The translations under genes were made by a program, and so were the position numbers. Shown piece by piece: positions 45,866 to 54,752 of a stretch of DNA of 64,000 bases. This stretch comes from Sphingomonas sp. 32-66-10. GTDB lineage: Bacteria > Pseudomonadota > Alphaproteobacteria > Sphingomonadales > Sphingomonadaceae. The stretch lies in contig NCEF01000005.1 in NCBI GenBank assembly GCA_002280565.1, forward strand, positions 1 through 64,000, in the 5' to 3' direction. How positions within the stretch are numbered: the stretch's first letter is position 1; each line of letters starts with the position of its first letter. The notes beneath the pieces were generated by a model, which searched no databases, was not told the DNA's origin, and worked only from the letters and a program-made list of their open reading frames with translations.

Positions 45866-46020
45866 TGCTGAACTTGTTTCAGCATCCACCGTGCGGCGGG
45901 CGGCTGTTCCGAGATTTGGTCCCAGCGTCACCGCCAAGGGCGGCAAGGGTCGCCCGGTGCAGATAGCGCCTCTGGTCAGTCGCTGCGGGGCTCAGTGCAT
46001 GCTGAAACAAGATTCAGCAT
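45866..46020. repeat. inverted repeat between xylanase and ruvA
   Basis: TGCTGAACTTGTTTCAGCAT at 45866-45885 is matched on the other strand by ATGCTGAATCTTGTTTCAGC at the right end (45999-46020). The centre of about 110 bases is unique GC-rich sequence. Each arm is also partly palindromic. This kind of repeat recurs in sphingomonad genomes. Confidence 0.75.
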
Positions 46021-46044
46021 GACGGAGTGAAAGAGGGATGACCC

Positions 46045-46644
46045 TCACTTCGCCGCCTTCCGCAGCGCCAGCCGCACCAACGCGTCGAGCGTCGCGGTCG
46101 GCCCGAGATCATCGCTGGCCGCGTTCACCGCATTACTTGCTTCGGCGGGTTTGAAGCCGAGGTTGAGCAGCGCCGACACCGCGTCATTGGCCGCGCTGCC
46201 GACCGGAGCCGCCAGCCCCGCCCCGCCGCCACCGATCGCGATGCCGCCGGCCTTGTCCTTCAGCTCGTTGACGATGCGCTGCGCCAGTTTCGGGCCGACG
46301 CCATTGGCGCGAGCGACCATCGCGGCGTCGGCGCGGGCGATGGCGGTCTGGACCTCGGCAGGCGAGAGGATCGAGAGGATCGCCAGCGCGACCTTGGCCC
46401 CCACCCCCTGCACGCCGGTGAGCAGGCGGAACCAGTCGCGCTCCTCGGCGCTCGCAAAGCCCATCAGGCGGATCGAATCCTCGCTGACCAGCATCTCGGT
46501 ATGCACGGTGACGAACTCACCGATCGCGCCGAGCGCCGCCAGCGTCCGCGCCGACGCTCCGACCAGATAGCCGACGCCATTCACGTCGATCACCGCATGG
46601 TCGATGCCGGTTGCGGCGAGATGGCCGTTGAGATGCGCAATCAT
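46045..46644 (-). CDS. ruvA: Holliday junction branch migration protein RuvA
   Basis: The 199-residue protein has the RuvA domains: an N-terminal OB fold ([10 protein letters not shown]...VNGVGYLVG), two helix-hairpin-helix motifs ([32 protein letters not shown]) and a C-terminal domain that contacts RuvB. It binds the four-way junction as a tetramer and guides RuvB. It lies just downstream of ruvC on the same strand, with a 45-base gap. Confidence 0.96.
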   Translation of the reverse strand: MIAHLNGHLAATGIDHAVIDVNGVGYLVGASARTLAALGAIGEFVTVHTEMLVSEDSIRLMGFASAEERDWFRLLTGVQGVGAKVALAILSILSPAEVQTAIARADAAMVARANGVGPKLAQRIVNELKDKAGGIAIGGGGAGLAAPVGSAANDAVSALLNLGFKPAEASNAVNAASDDLGPTATLDALVRLALRKAAK

Positions 46645-46689
46645 GACCGGGACATAAGCGGAACGGGTTAGGCGCGCAAAGCGAAAAGG

Positions 46690-47187
46690 TCAGGGAATCC
46701 GGCGCGCAGTCGCCAGATGATGCGCGTGGCAGATCGCGACCGCAAGCGCGTCTGCCGCGTCGGCCCCGGCGATCTTGGCGCCGGGCAGCAGGCGGGCGAT
46801 CATCGCGTGGACCTGTGCCTTTTCGGCGGTGCCGGTGCCGACCACCGCCTTCTTGACCAGTCGCGGAGCATATTCGCCGACCTTAAGCCCCGCCCGCGCG
46901 ACGGCGCAGATTGCGACGCCGCGGGCATGGGCGAGCTTCAGCGTCGATTGCGCGTTGGAGTTGACGAACACCTCTTCCACCGCCGCGCCATCGGGGGCGT
47001 GATCGGCGACCAGCGCGGCGAGCATCGCGTCGAGATGCGCGAGCCGCTGGGGCAGCGGCGCCTTGGCATCGGTCTTGAGCTGGCCGTTGGCGATGTGGCT
47101 GAGGCGGTTGCCCTCGGCGCGGATCAGGCCCCAGCCGGTGGTCCCGAGGCCCGGGTCAAGGCCAAGGATCAGGCGCGTCTCGCTCAT
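46690..47187 (-). CDS. ruvC: crossover junction endodeoxyribonuclease RuvC
   Basis: The 165-residue nuclease has the RNase H-like catalytic pattern: [12 protein letters not shown] (first Asp), AAVEEVFVN (Glu), and the acidic pair in the C-terminal [17 protein letters not shown]. It resolves Holliday junctions. ruvC and ruvA are adjacent on the same strand, so they are likely one transcript. Confidence 0.97.
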   Translation of the reverse strand: MSETRLILGLDPGLGTTGWGLIRAEGNRLSHIANGQLKTDAKAPLPQRLAHLDAMLAALVADHAPDGAAVEEVFVNSNAQSTLKLAHARGVAICAVARAGLKVGEYAPRLVKKAVVGTGTAEKAQVHAMIARLLPGAKIAGADAADALAVAICHAHHLATARRIP

Positions 47188-47347
47188 CGCTCCGCCCGGC
47201 GCAACGGGTGTCGTAACGTATTTCTACTGGTTGCCTGACCTCTAACCATCCCCGCGCCCTAAAAGACAAGTGGACGGTGCGCCAGCCTGTCCCGGCATCG
47301 TTGCACTGCCGCCCTGTCGTTCTGGAGCCAAGAAAGCGGGTTTCGCC

Positions 47348-47863
47348 GTGTCCAATCTCGATCAGTTCTTTGCCGAGCATCGCCGCCTGCGGGAATGCGC
47401 CGTGGAGATGGCGGCGATCGCGCGGCGGCTTGACCCACCCGGCTTGGCGGACCTTAACGACGCGCGGTGGCGGTTCAGCCGCACCCTGCTGCGGACGCTG
47501 ACGCTGAAGGACCGCATGGTCTATCCGCGCCTACGGCTGCATGCCGACCCGGCGGCGCGCGCGGTGGCCGAGCGCTTCTGTCAGGCCACGGCGGCGGACT
47601 ATGCGAAATTCGCATCGCATACCCGGCAGTTTCCGCCCGATGCGGTGGTACGCGACTGGCGGGCCTATGCGGTCGCAGTGCGGTTGCGCACGGCTGAGGT
47701 TATCGACCGGCTCGACCGCGAGGAGCGCGAGCTGTTCCCCCTGCTGGACGATGCCCCACGCCTGGCATCGGCGCCATTTTCGCAGGGGACCAACTGGGCG
47801 GCCGATGCCTGGCGGATCCGGGCGATGCTGGGGATAGATGGGACGGACGAGCGGGCGGCCTGA
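47348..47863 (+). CDS. hemerythrin-like HHE domain protein
   Basis: The 171-residue protein is helical with a hemerythrin-like layout: FFAEHRRLRECAVEMAAI at the start (H10), and RLDREERELFPLLD in the last helix. The metal-binding His set is incomplete by eye, so it may not bind a diiron centre. The GTG at 47348 gives the natural domain start. It is divergent from ruvC. Confidence 0.65.
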   Translation: MSNLDQFFAEHRRLRECAVEMAAIARRLDPPGLADLNDARWRFSRTLLRTLTLKDRMVYPRLRLHADPAARAVAERFCQATAADYAKFASHTRQFPPDAVVRDWRAYAVAVRLRTAEVIDRLDREERELFPLLDDAPRLASAPFSQGTNWAADAWRIRAMLGIDGTDERAA

Positions 47864-47875
47864 AGTCGGTTCCGC

Positions 47876-48229
47876 CTAGAGCCGCAATCCCACGCGAGGC
47901 CCAATCGCGATCATTCCCAAGTAGAGCGCGACCGTGAGTGCGCATCCGGCAATGAGCGCGATCCAGAAATTGACCCCTGCCCGCAAGAGCATGGGGATGA
48001 GGAGAAACATCGGCAGCGAGGGGAGCACATACCAGAAGGTTGCCTGCGCATGATGCGCCATGTTTTCCGCATCGGGACGGCCGCTCCACAGCAATATCAT
48101 GCCGAGGATTGAGACAAGCGGCAACGAGGCAACGAGTGCGGCAAGCCCCGGCTGGCGCTTGCCGATCTCCGCGATCGCCACGATCAGCACACCCGAGAGC
48201 AGCGCCTTGGCGATCAGCGTGAGCATCAC
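47876..48229 (-). CDS. DUF3147 membrane protein
   Basis: The 117-residue protein has four membrane helices, with the family stretch [21 protein letters not shown] after the second and [12 protein letters not shown] in the third. Function unknown. Its ATG overlaps the yebC stop by 4 bases, so it is coupled to yebC. Confidence 0.85.
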   Translation of the reverse strand: MMLTLIAKALLSGVLIVAIAEIGKRQPGLAALVASLPLVSILGMILLWSGRPDAENMAHHAQATFWYVLPSLPMFLLIPMLLRAGVNFWIALIAGCALTVALYLGMIAIGPRVGLRL

Positions 48230-48969
48230 CCCAGCTTCGCCATCACTTCGTCCGAGACTTCGTAATTGCCCCAGACGGTCTGGACGTCGTCATCGTCGTC
48301 GAGCGCGTCGATCAGCTTGAACAGGGTCGCGGCGTCGTCCTCGCTCACCTCGACCATCGTCTGCGGCTTCCACGCGAGCTTGGCACCTTCCGCCTCACCC
48401 AGCACGGGTTCGAGCGCCTTGGCGACCTCGTGCAGGTCGGCATTGGCGGTCCAGATTTCGTGGCCGTCCTCGCTCGACGTCACGTCCTCGGCACCTGCCT
48501 CCAGCGCTGCCTCGAACACCTTTTCCGCGTCGCCGACGCTGGCGGGATAGGTGATCAGGCCGACGCGGTCGAACGCGTGGCTGACCGATCCGGACGCACC
48601 GAGATTGCCGCCATTCTTGCTAACGGCCGTGCGGACGTTGGTGGCGGTGCGGTTGCGGTTGTCGCTCAGCGCCTCGATGATCAGGCTCACGCCACCGGGG
48701 CCGAAGCCCTCATAGCGGATTTCCTCGTAATTCTCCGCGTCGCCCTTGCTCGCCTTGTCGATCGCGCGCTGGATATTGTCCTTGGGCATCGACTGCGCCT
48801 TGGCGGCATTGACCGCGGCGCGCAGGCGCGGGTTCATGTCGGGATCGGGCAGGCCCATCTTGGCCGCGACGGTGATTTCGCGGCTGAGCTTGCTGAACAT
48901 GCCCGAGCGCTTCTTATCCTGCGCGCCCTTGCGGTGCATGATGTTCTTGAATTTGGAATGGCCTGCCAT
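48226..48969 (-). CDS. yebC: YebC/PmpR-family regulator
   Basis: The 247-residue protein starts [20 protein letters not shown] and has the YebC pattern ([30 protein letters not shown]). Such proteins act as transcription regulators or in translation of polyproline stretches. In this group yebC commonly stands next to ruvC, as here in the same neighbourhood. Confidence 0.96.
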   Translation of the reverse strand: MAGHSKFKNIMHRKGAQDKKRSGMFSKLSREITVAAKMGLPDPDMNPRLRAAVNAAKAQSMPKDNIQRAIDKASKGDAENYEEIRYEGFGPGGVSLIIEALSDNRNRTATNVRTAVSKNGGNLGASGSVSHAFDRVGLITYPASVGDAEKVFEAALEAGAEDVTSSEDGHEIWTANADLHEVAKALEPVLGEAEGAKLAWKPQTMVEVSEDDAATLFKLIDALDDDDDVQTVWGNYEVSDEVMAKLG

Positions 48970-49052
48970 GGGGTGTCTCTATGGAATAGGATGCGCGTCT
49001 CTAGGCGAGCCGAGGGGCGGCATGCAACCCGCCGCCCCACGACAGCATCGCA

Positions 49053-49379
49053 TCACACCCCGCTGAGCGTCACCGCCGTGCCGGAGGCCGAGACCATCAG
49101 CATCGAGCCGTTCTTGCCGATCACTTCATAGTCGAAATCGATACCGATCACGCCGTTTGCGCCCAGCGCGCGGGCTTCGTCGCGCAGTTCGTCGAGCGCG
49201 GTCTTGCGCGCGTCCTTGAGCGGGCGCTCATAGCTGCCCGATCGACCGCCAACGATGTCGCGAATGCCCGCGAACAGGTCGCGGAAGATGTTCGCGCCGA
49301 TGATCACTTCGGCGGTGACGATGCCGTGATAGCGGGTGGCGCTATGGCCATCGACGGTGCTGGTGGTAGTGAGAATCAT
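49053..49379 (-). CDS. YbjQ-family (UPF0145) heavy-metal-binding-like protein
   Basis: The 108-residue protein begins [20 protein letters not shown] and contains [21 protein letters not shown] and [15 protein letters not shown], the YbjQ pattern. The family forms pentameric rings; the role is unknown. The ATG at 49379 matches the family start; the frame upstream is GC-rich leader. Confidence 0.92.
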   Translation of the reverse strand: MILTTTSTVDGHSATRYHGIVTAEVIIGANIFRDLFAGIRDIVGGRSGSYERPLKDARKTALDELRDEARALGANGVIGIDFDYEVIGKNGSMLMVSASGTAVTLSGV

Positions 49380-49454
49380 GCTGCGGCCTCCGGTTGGAAG
49401 GGGGCATGTTAGGGCGGTGGGGTGTGATGCGGCAATGCCCCTGCCCGCCGCCAC

Positions 49455-49541
49455 CGTCGCCCCGGGCTTGACCCGGGGCCGGGCTGTCGTTCTTCAGCGG
49501 AGGGAGAAGAAGCCCCGTCCCGGGTCAAGCCCGGGACGACG
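49455..49541. repeat. palindromic repeat, copy 1 of two
   Basis: The left arm CGTCGCCCCGGGCTTGACCC and the right arm (AGCCCCGTCCCGGGTCAAGC, then CCGGGACGACG) are near inverse of each other around a short centre with AGGGAGAAGAAG. The same element appears at 54585-54674. It stands between gapR and the YbjQ-family gene on their shared strand. Confidence 0.88.
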
Positions 49542-49559
49542 GGAAAGTGAATTGCGCGC

Positions 49560-49799
49560 TTACTGCATCCCCAGCGCGGCGCGATAGGTTTCGAGTAGCG
49601 CGTCCTGCTCGTCGAGCTGGTGCTTCTCCATCTTCCGCAGGCGGATGATGGTGCGCATGATCTTGGCATCGAACCCGGTCGCCTTGGCCTCGCCATAGAC
49701 GTCCTTGATGTCGTCGCTGATGCCCTTCTTTTCTTCTTCCAGCCGCTCGATCCGCTCGATCAGAAGGCGCAGCTGCTCGGCCGAAATCGAGTCGCTCAT
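49560..49799 (-). CDS. gapR: GapR (DUF2312) nucleoid-associated protein
   Basis: The 79-residue protein starts [20 protein letters not shown] and has the GapR coiled-coil and core ([20 protein letters not shown]). GapR binds overtwisted DNA ahead of replication and transcription in alphaproteobacteria. Length and sequence are typical. Confidence 0.92.
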   Translation of the reverse strand: MSDSISAEQLRLLIERIERLEEEKKGISDDIKDVYGEAKATGFDAKIMRTIIRLRKMEKHQLDEQDALLETYRAALGMQ

Positions 49800-49924
49800 G
49801 TCCCGCTCCCTTATGGTGAACGGGGGCGTTTAGCGGCTGTGCTGGGGGGTGCAAGGGGGCGGCGCTACGGCGTTGTGGATTAGGGGTGATCCATCAACGC
49901 CACCGCCCCCTTGCGGGTCGCGCG

Positions 49925-51040
49925 TCAGCGGCGACCGAGCTTGCGGCGTTCCATCGACCCCTTGGGCATATGCGAAGCTGACAGCGCCTCGGCCTGTGCG
50001 GCGGGGACGCCTTCGCGCACCAGCACCTCATAGAGCGCGCGTTCCGGCGCGACCGCGATATCGGGCTTCACGCCGACCTGTTCCCAGCTCTCACCGCCAG
50101 GGAAATAGCTGCGCCCGACCGGGATGAAGGCCGAATATCCCCCGCCGAGCGGCGCGGTGCCGCCATAATGGCCCGCCCCCGCCGTGGTTTCCCCGATCAG
50201 CGTTGCACGCTTCGTCCCCTTGAACACCGCTGCAAGATGCTCGGCGGCGGATGCGGTGCGCGGCGAGGTGAGGTAGTAGATTTTGGCTTTTGCCCATGGG
50301 CCGGCCGGGCTTGCCGGGATGACGCGGTGCTCGGTCCGCGCCAGTTCGGCGGGCGCATCGACCTTGACCAGCGAGCGGAACGGCAGCGGCCCGGCCTGCG
50401 CTGCGAACGATGCGCGCGTGTCCATGATCATCACCGCCTGCGCCGTGTCGAAGATGCGCGGGAACAGCACGTCCATCTCGTCCAGCCCGCCGCCGCGATG
50501 CGTACGCGCGTCGATGATCAGCGTCTTTGCCCCTGCATACTGATCGAGAAAGGCGGTGAAGGCCTTGAGCGTCTCGGCCTCGCCGAAAAAGCCGTTGAAG
50601 CGGACATAGACGATGCCCGGTGCGATCATCCCGGCCTGTTCCATCGCGGGCGGGGGCAGCGGGGCACTGCCGATCTGCTGCTGGGTCGATGGCTGGCCGA
50701 CGCGCTGCGACTGCGGGCCGCCCGGCGCGAACATGGCGAGGTGACCATCGGGAGCGATCGCCTGAAGATCGGCGGTGACTGCGGTGGCCAGCGCATAGCC
50801 GTCGGTCATGCCGTCATAGCCACCCGCCGCGAGCTTCGTGCGCAGCGCAGTGGCGTAGCGTTTTGCGGTGTCAGGGAAGACGAAATTCTTGTCCAATTCG
50901 TCCGCCAGCGTCGCCACTGCGGCCTTGGCCGCCGCCGCGTCAAAGGCGGGGGCGACGGCGGGTACCGGTGCCTCGCTCTGTGCCATTGCCGCCGGTGCCA
51001 GCATCGCCAGGATTGCCGCCGCCATCACTTCCTTACCCAT
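49925..51040 (-). CDS. S41-family peptidase-like exported protein
   Basis: The 371-residue protein has a signal peptide (MAAAILAMLAPAAMAQ) and then the N-terminal helical bundle (VATLADELDKNFVFPDTAKRY) and S41 core (YVRFNGFFGE, LIIDARTHRGG, YYLTSPRTASAAEHLA with the likely Ser, and GETTAGAGHYGG). There is no PDZ domain that I can see. It is divergent from an Lrp/AsnC regulator, which probably controls it. The start at 51040 puts the signal peptide first. Confidence 0.85.
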   Translation of the reverse strand: MGKEVMAAAILAMLAPAAMAQSEAPVPAVAPAFDAAAAKAAVATLADELDKNFVFPDTAKRYATALRTKLAAGGYDGMTDGYALATAVTADLQAIAPDGHLAMFAPGGPQSQRVGQPSTQQQIGSAPLPPPAMEQAGMIAPGIVYVRFNGFFGEAETLKAFTAFLDQYAGAKTLIIDARTHRGGGLDEMDVLFPRIFDTAQAVMIMDTRASFAAQAGPLPFRSLVKVDAPAELARTEHRVIPASPAGPWAKAKIYYLTSPRTASAAEHLAAVFKGTKRATLIGETTAGAGHYGGTAPLGGGYSAFIPVGRSYFPGGESWEQVGVKPDIAVAPERALYEVLVREGVPAAQAEALSASHMPKGSMERRKLGRR

Positions 51041-51068
51041 CAAGTCTCTCCGTTGTGGATCACTCGAG

Positions 51069-51088
51069 GTGTTATATTTGAATAACAC
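51069..51088. promoter_or_regulatory. palindrome between S41 peptidase and Lrp/AsnC genes
   Basis: GTGTTAT and ATAACAC form perfect 7-base arms around ATTTGA. It is AT-rich in a GC-rich genome and lies 28 bases upstream of the S41 ATG. This is the shape of an Lrp/AsnC operator, and the adjacent gene encodes such a regulator. Confidence 0.65.
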
Positions 51089-51157
51089 GCCTTTTGCAGG
51101 CGATCATGGCGCGCTATGTGCCGAAAATCATCTTTCGGGAGCGGGTTCGCGCCAGAT

Positions 51158-51640
51158 ATGAGCAAGCTCGATGCCTTCGACCTTCAGTTGCTCAACCTGC
51201 TCCAGGCCGATTCGCTGGCGACAGCGGAGGAGCTGGCGCGCGACGTGCCGCTGTCGGCATCGGCGGTCACGCGACGCGTGCGTCGGCTGCGCGGTGAAGG
51301 GTTCATCGCGGCCGACGTCGCGCTGCTCGCGCCTAAACTGACCGAACGGCGGCTGCGCGCGCTGGTGCGGGTACAGGTGCATGAACATGCCGAAGCGCGC
51401 GGCATCGCGGCGCTGCGGGCCGCGCTCACCGCTGAGGATGCGGTGCAGATGGTGCTCGACGTTGCCGGGGCAGACGATCTGGCGGTGCTGATCTGCGCGC
51501 GCGACATGGCCGACTATAATGCGTTGGCCGAACGGCTGTTTCAGAACGACCCGGCCGTGCGGCGCTATGAGACGAGCTTCATCAAGCGCGTGCACAAGCA
51601 AAGCACCATGGTGCCGCTGACGATCGGTGACGTGGAGTGA
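51158..51640 (+). CDS. Lrp/AsnC-family transcription regulator
   Basis: The 160-residue protein has an N-terminal helix-turn-helix (LDAFDLQLLNLLQADSLATA-EELARDVPLSASAVTRRVRR) and the C-terminal RAM ligand domain (VRVQVHEHAE, VLDVAGADDLAVLI). It probably senses a small amino acid or peptide product. The ATG at 51158 (SKLDAF) is the family start. It is divergent from the S41 peptidase and shares an operator-like palindrome with it. Confidence 0.92.
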   Translation: MSKLDAFDLQLLNLLQADSLATAEELARDVPLSASAVTRRVRRLRGEGFIAADVALLAPKLTERRLRALVRVQVHEHAEARGIAALRAALTAEDAVQMVLDVAGADDLAVLICARDMADYNALAERLFQNDPAVRRYETSFIKRVHKQSTMVPLTIGDVE

Positions 51641-51664
51641 GAGGGGTGGCCACCCGATAGGGGG

Positions 51665-51741
<77 letters not shown>

Positions 51742-51785
51742 ATGACCCTGGCGCCGAAGCGCCGTCCCTTGCGAGAGCGCGGCAC

Positions 51786-53048
51786 CTAACCGGGCGGTCC
51801 GGGGCTGTCAACTCCGCTTTCGCGCATAATTTGCGGACGTGGCGCGGCAGGGTTTCCGCGCGCGACCAGCGTGCCATGTTCGAACAGGAATCCGGCGATG
51901 TCCGGCTTGCCCGCCGCATTGAGCACGGTCTGGATGATGATCAGCAACGGCACCGCGAGCAGCGCGCCCGGCGTCCCCCAGACCCAGCCCCAGAAGGACA
52001 GCGAGATCAGAATCATGATCGGATTGATCGTCAGCCGCCGCCCGACCACCAGCGGCGTGATGAGGTTCGCCTCGATGGTATGCAGCCCGATCATGATCGC
52101 GGCGGGCAGTAGCGCGGTCCACACGTCCTGGAACGTCATCAGCCCGCCCACCGCCAGGAATCCGGCGGCAAAGATCGGGCCGAGATAGGGAATATAGTTG
52201 AGCAACGCGACGATGCCGCCCCACATCAGCGGGGTCGGCATGCCGATCAGCCACAGCGCGCCAGCGACGAGCAGCCCCAGCGTCACGTTGATCATGGTGA
52301 TCGTGCCAAGATAGGCCGAGGTATCGTCGACCACATCCTGAATCACCCGCGCGGTCGCCATCGCCCCGCCAAAGCTGGTGCGGCTGGTGATCGCGTTGCG
52401 CCGCAACCGTGTCCAGCCCGACAGGAAGAAGAAGATCACGAGCACCGCGAAGAACATTTCGATGAACGCAGTCGGCGCGCTGGTCGCGGCCAGTTCGAGC
52501 AGCGAGCGCGGCGGCGCCTGTCCCGTCGCCTCGGTCGGCTGCATCGGGCGCGACTGGGCCAGGTCCTGAATCGTCTTGTTCACAAAGGCTTCGAAGTTCG
52601 AATAGAAATCGATCAGCGGTTTCACGTTCGACTGGATATTGTCGATCCGCTCGGGAAGGATCGACAACCAGCCCCAGGCAGGCACGACGATCGACGCCAG
52701 CGCGGCATTGGCCGCGGTCAGGAACAGCAACAGGCAGATCAGGGCAGCAAGCGGCGCCGGGACGCGGTGCCGCTCCAGCCATTCGAGGATCGGGACCAGC
52801 GCAATCGCGATGACGATCGCCGCGGTGAGGGGCAGGAAGAAGGGCGACCCGGCCTTGAGCGCAAACGGAATGGCGAGGACGAGGCCGATCCCGGCCATCA
52901 GCGTCAGCCCGGCAAGCAGCCGATCGCGGCGATTCTCCGCCTCGGTCTCATGATCAGCGGGGGGCACGACCGGGACGAAGTGACGCGTCGATTCGGGCGT
53001 GTCGCCCTCCCCTTCCGCGCGCCGGTCGTTCCCGAAAGCTTCGTCCAC
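51786..53048 (-). CDS. AI-2E-family permease-like protein
   Basis: The 420-residue protein has about eight membrane helices. The C-terminal half has the family core: ALLNYIPYLGPIFAAGFLAV, HTIEANLITPLVVGRRLTIN-PIMILISLSFWGW. The family includes exporters of AI-2 and sodium/proton antiporters, so the substrate is open. The first 40 residues are polar and may be a cytoplasmic tail. Confidence 0.9.
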   Translation of the reverse strand: MDEAFGNDRRAEGEGDTPESTRHFVPVVPPADHETEAENRRDRLLAGLTLMAGIGLVLAIPFALKAGSPFFLPLTAAIVIAIALVPILEWLERHRVPAPLAALICLLLFLTAANAALASIVVPAWGWLSILPERIDNIQSNVKPLIDFYSNFEAFVNKTIQDLAQSRPMQPTEATGQAPPRSLLELAATSAPTAFIEMFFAVLVIFFFLSGWTRLRRNAITSRTSFGGAMATARVIQDVVDDTSAYLGTITMINVTLGLLVAGALWLIGMPTPLMWGGIVALLNYIPYLGPIFAAGFLAVGGLMTFQDVWTALLPAAIMIGLHTIEANLITPLVVGRRLTINPIMILISLSFWGWVWGTPGALLAVPLLIIIQTVLNAAGKPDIAGFLFEHGTLVARGNPAAPRPQIMRESGVDSPGPPG

Positions 53049-53115
53049 TTGTCTTACCTCTCGCGCGAATCCTAGCGTGATTTGCGTGCGATGTAATCCC
53101 GGCTAACCTATCAAC

Positions 53116-54576
53116 ATGGGAGAGATTCTGCTGGTCATCGACGAGGGCACGACCTCGACCCGCGCGATGCTATTCGCCCCGGACGGCCGCTGCCTCGACA
53201 GCATCGCCGTGCCGCTGCTCCAATCCTATCCGCGCGCCGGATGGGTCGAGCATGACCCCGACCAGATCTGGGCCGAATCGGCCAATTGCGCGGCGGTGAT
53301 GATCGAGCGCGCAGGCGGGCCGGACGCGATCGCCGCGATCGGCATCACCAACCAGCGTGAGACGGTGATGTTCTGGGACCGCGAGACCGGCCGTGCGCTC
53401 GGCCCGGCGATCGTGTGGCAGGACCGACGCAGCGCCGAGCTGTGCCGCACGCTCAAGGAACAGGGCGAGGAAGCCGGGGTACAGGCGCGCACCGGATTGT
53501 TGCTCGACCCCTATTTCAGCGGGACCAAGATCGCCTGGGCGATGGCGAACTGGCCGCAGCTGCGCGAAGCGGGCGAGCGGCTGGCGATCGGGACGGTCGA
53601 AAGCTGGCTGGTGTGGAAGCTGACCGGCGGCCTCCATGTCACCGACGCGACCAATGCCTCGCGCACCTTGCTGATGGGTCTGGGCAGCGGCGGGTGGAGC
53701 GACGGGCTGCTCGACCTGTTCGATTGCCCGCGTGGGGCGCTGCCCGAGATCGTGGATTGCGCGGGCCAGTTCGGATCGACCACCTTGTTCGGCGGGCGCA
53801 TCCCGATCTGCGGCCTTGCGGGCGACCAGCAGGCGGCGACGATCGGGCAGGCGTGCCTAGCGCCGGGCGAGACCAAAGCGACCTATGGCACGGGCGCGTT
53901 CATGCTGACCAACGCCGGGGAGCGCCAGCCGACCTCGCGCCACCGGTTGCTGTCGACCGTGCTGTGCCAGCTCGACGGCAAGCGCGCCTATGCGATCGAG
54001 GGGTCGGTGTTCGTCGCAGGAAGCGTGGTCAAATGGCTGCGCGACTCTTTGGGTCTCATTACGGACGCAGGTGAGACCGAGGCGCTGGCGCGGTCGGTCG
54101 CCGACAATGGCGGGGTGTATTTCGTGCCGGCCTTGTCGGGGCTGGGCGCGCCGTGGTGGGAACCCGAAGCGCGCGGAGCGATCAGCGGCCTCAGCCTCGC
54201 CAGCGGCAAGGCGCATGTCGTGCGCGCCGCGCTGGAGGCGATGGCGCATCAGAGCCATGACCTCAAGACCGCCTTCGCCGCCGATGGCTGTGACTGGTCG
54301 CGGCTGCGGATCGACGGGGGCATGGTCGCCAATGACTGGATCGCACAGGATCTCGCCGATGTGCTGGGCGTGACCGTCGAACGCCCGGCCTTCACCGAGA
54401 CGACTGCTTTGGGCGCGGCGATGCTGGCGGGCGTGGGCTGCGGGCTGTTTTCCGGGCTGGAGGAAGCGGCGGCGATGCGCGGGCGGGTCGAGATGTTCGA
54501 GCCAACGATGGATGGCGACGCGCGGGCGGCGCGGCTGAACGGGTGGGCAAAGGCGGTGGCGGGGGTTCTCGCCTAA
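53116..54576 (+). CDS. glpK: glycerol kinase
   Basis: The 486-residue FGGY kinase starts EILLVIDEGTTSTRAMLF and has GITNQRETVMFWDRETG, IVWQDRRSAELC and GGMVANDWIAQDLAD. It phosphorylates glycerol to glycerol 3-phosphate. No glpF, glpD or glpR lies next to it. It is divergent from the permease gene. Confidence 0.95.
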   Translation: MGEILLVIDEGTTSTRAMLFAPDGRCLDSIAVPLLQSYPRAGWVEHDPDQIWAESANCAAVMIERAGGPDAIAAIGITNQRETVMFWDRETGRALGPAIVWQDRRSAELCRTLKEQGEEAGVQARTGLLLDPYFSGTKIAWAMANWPQLREAGERLAIGTVESWLVWKLTGGLHVTDATNASRTLLMGLGSGGWSDGLLDLFDCPRGALPEIVDCAGQFGSTTLFGGRIPICGLAGDQQAATIGQACLAPGETKATYGTGAFMLTNAGERQPTSRHRLLSTVLCQLDGKRAYAIEGSVFVAGSVVKWLRDSLGLITDAGETEALARSVADNGGVYFVPALSGLGAPWWEPEARGAISGLSLASGKAHVVRAALEAMAHQSHDLKTAFAADGCDWSRLRIDGGMVANDWIAQDLADVLGVTVERPAFTETTALGAAMLAGVGCGLFSGLEEAAAMRGRVEMFEPTMDGDARAARLNGWAKAVAGVLA

Positions 54577-54584
54577 TCCTCCCC

Positions 54585-54674
54585 CGTCGCCCCGGGCTCG
54601 ACCCGGGGCTGGGCTGTTCTTCGCCGATGTTGAAGGAAGAAGAAGCCCCGTCCCGGGTCAGGCCCGGGACGACG
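54585..54674. repeat. palindromic repeat, copy 2 of two
   Basis: This is the second copy of the element at 49455-49541: left arm CGTCGCCCCGGGCTCGACCC, right arm AGCCCCGTCCCGGGTCAGGC. The arms differ from copy 1 at single positions, while the centres differ more. It stands just after glpK and could act as its terminator. Confidence 0.88.
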
Positions 54675-54752
54675 ATAGCGCAGGCATTGCGCAGCCTCCC
54701 ACTCACTGTTATGGTAACGCAACACACTACCGACTCTCTGGGGGGTTTTTCC

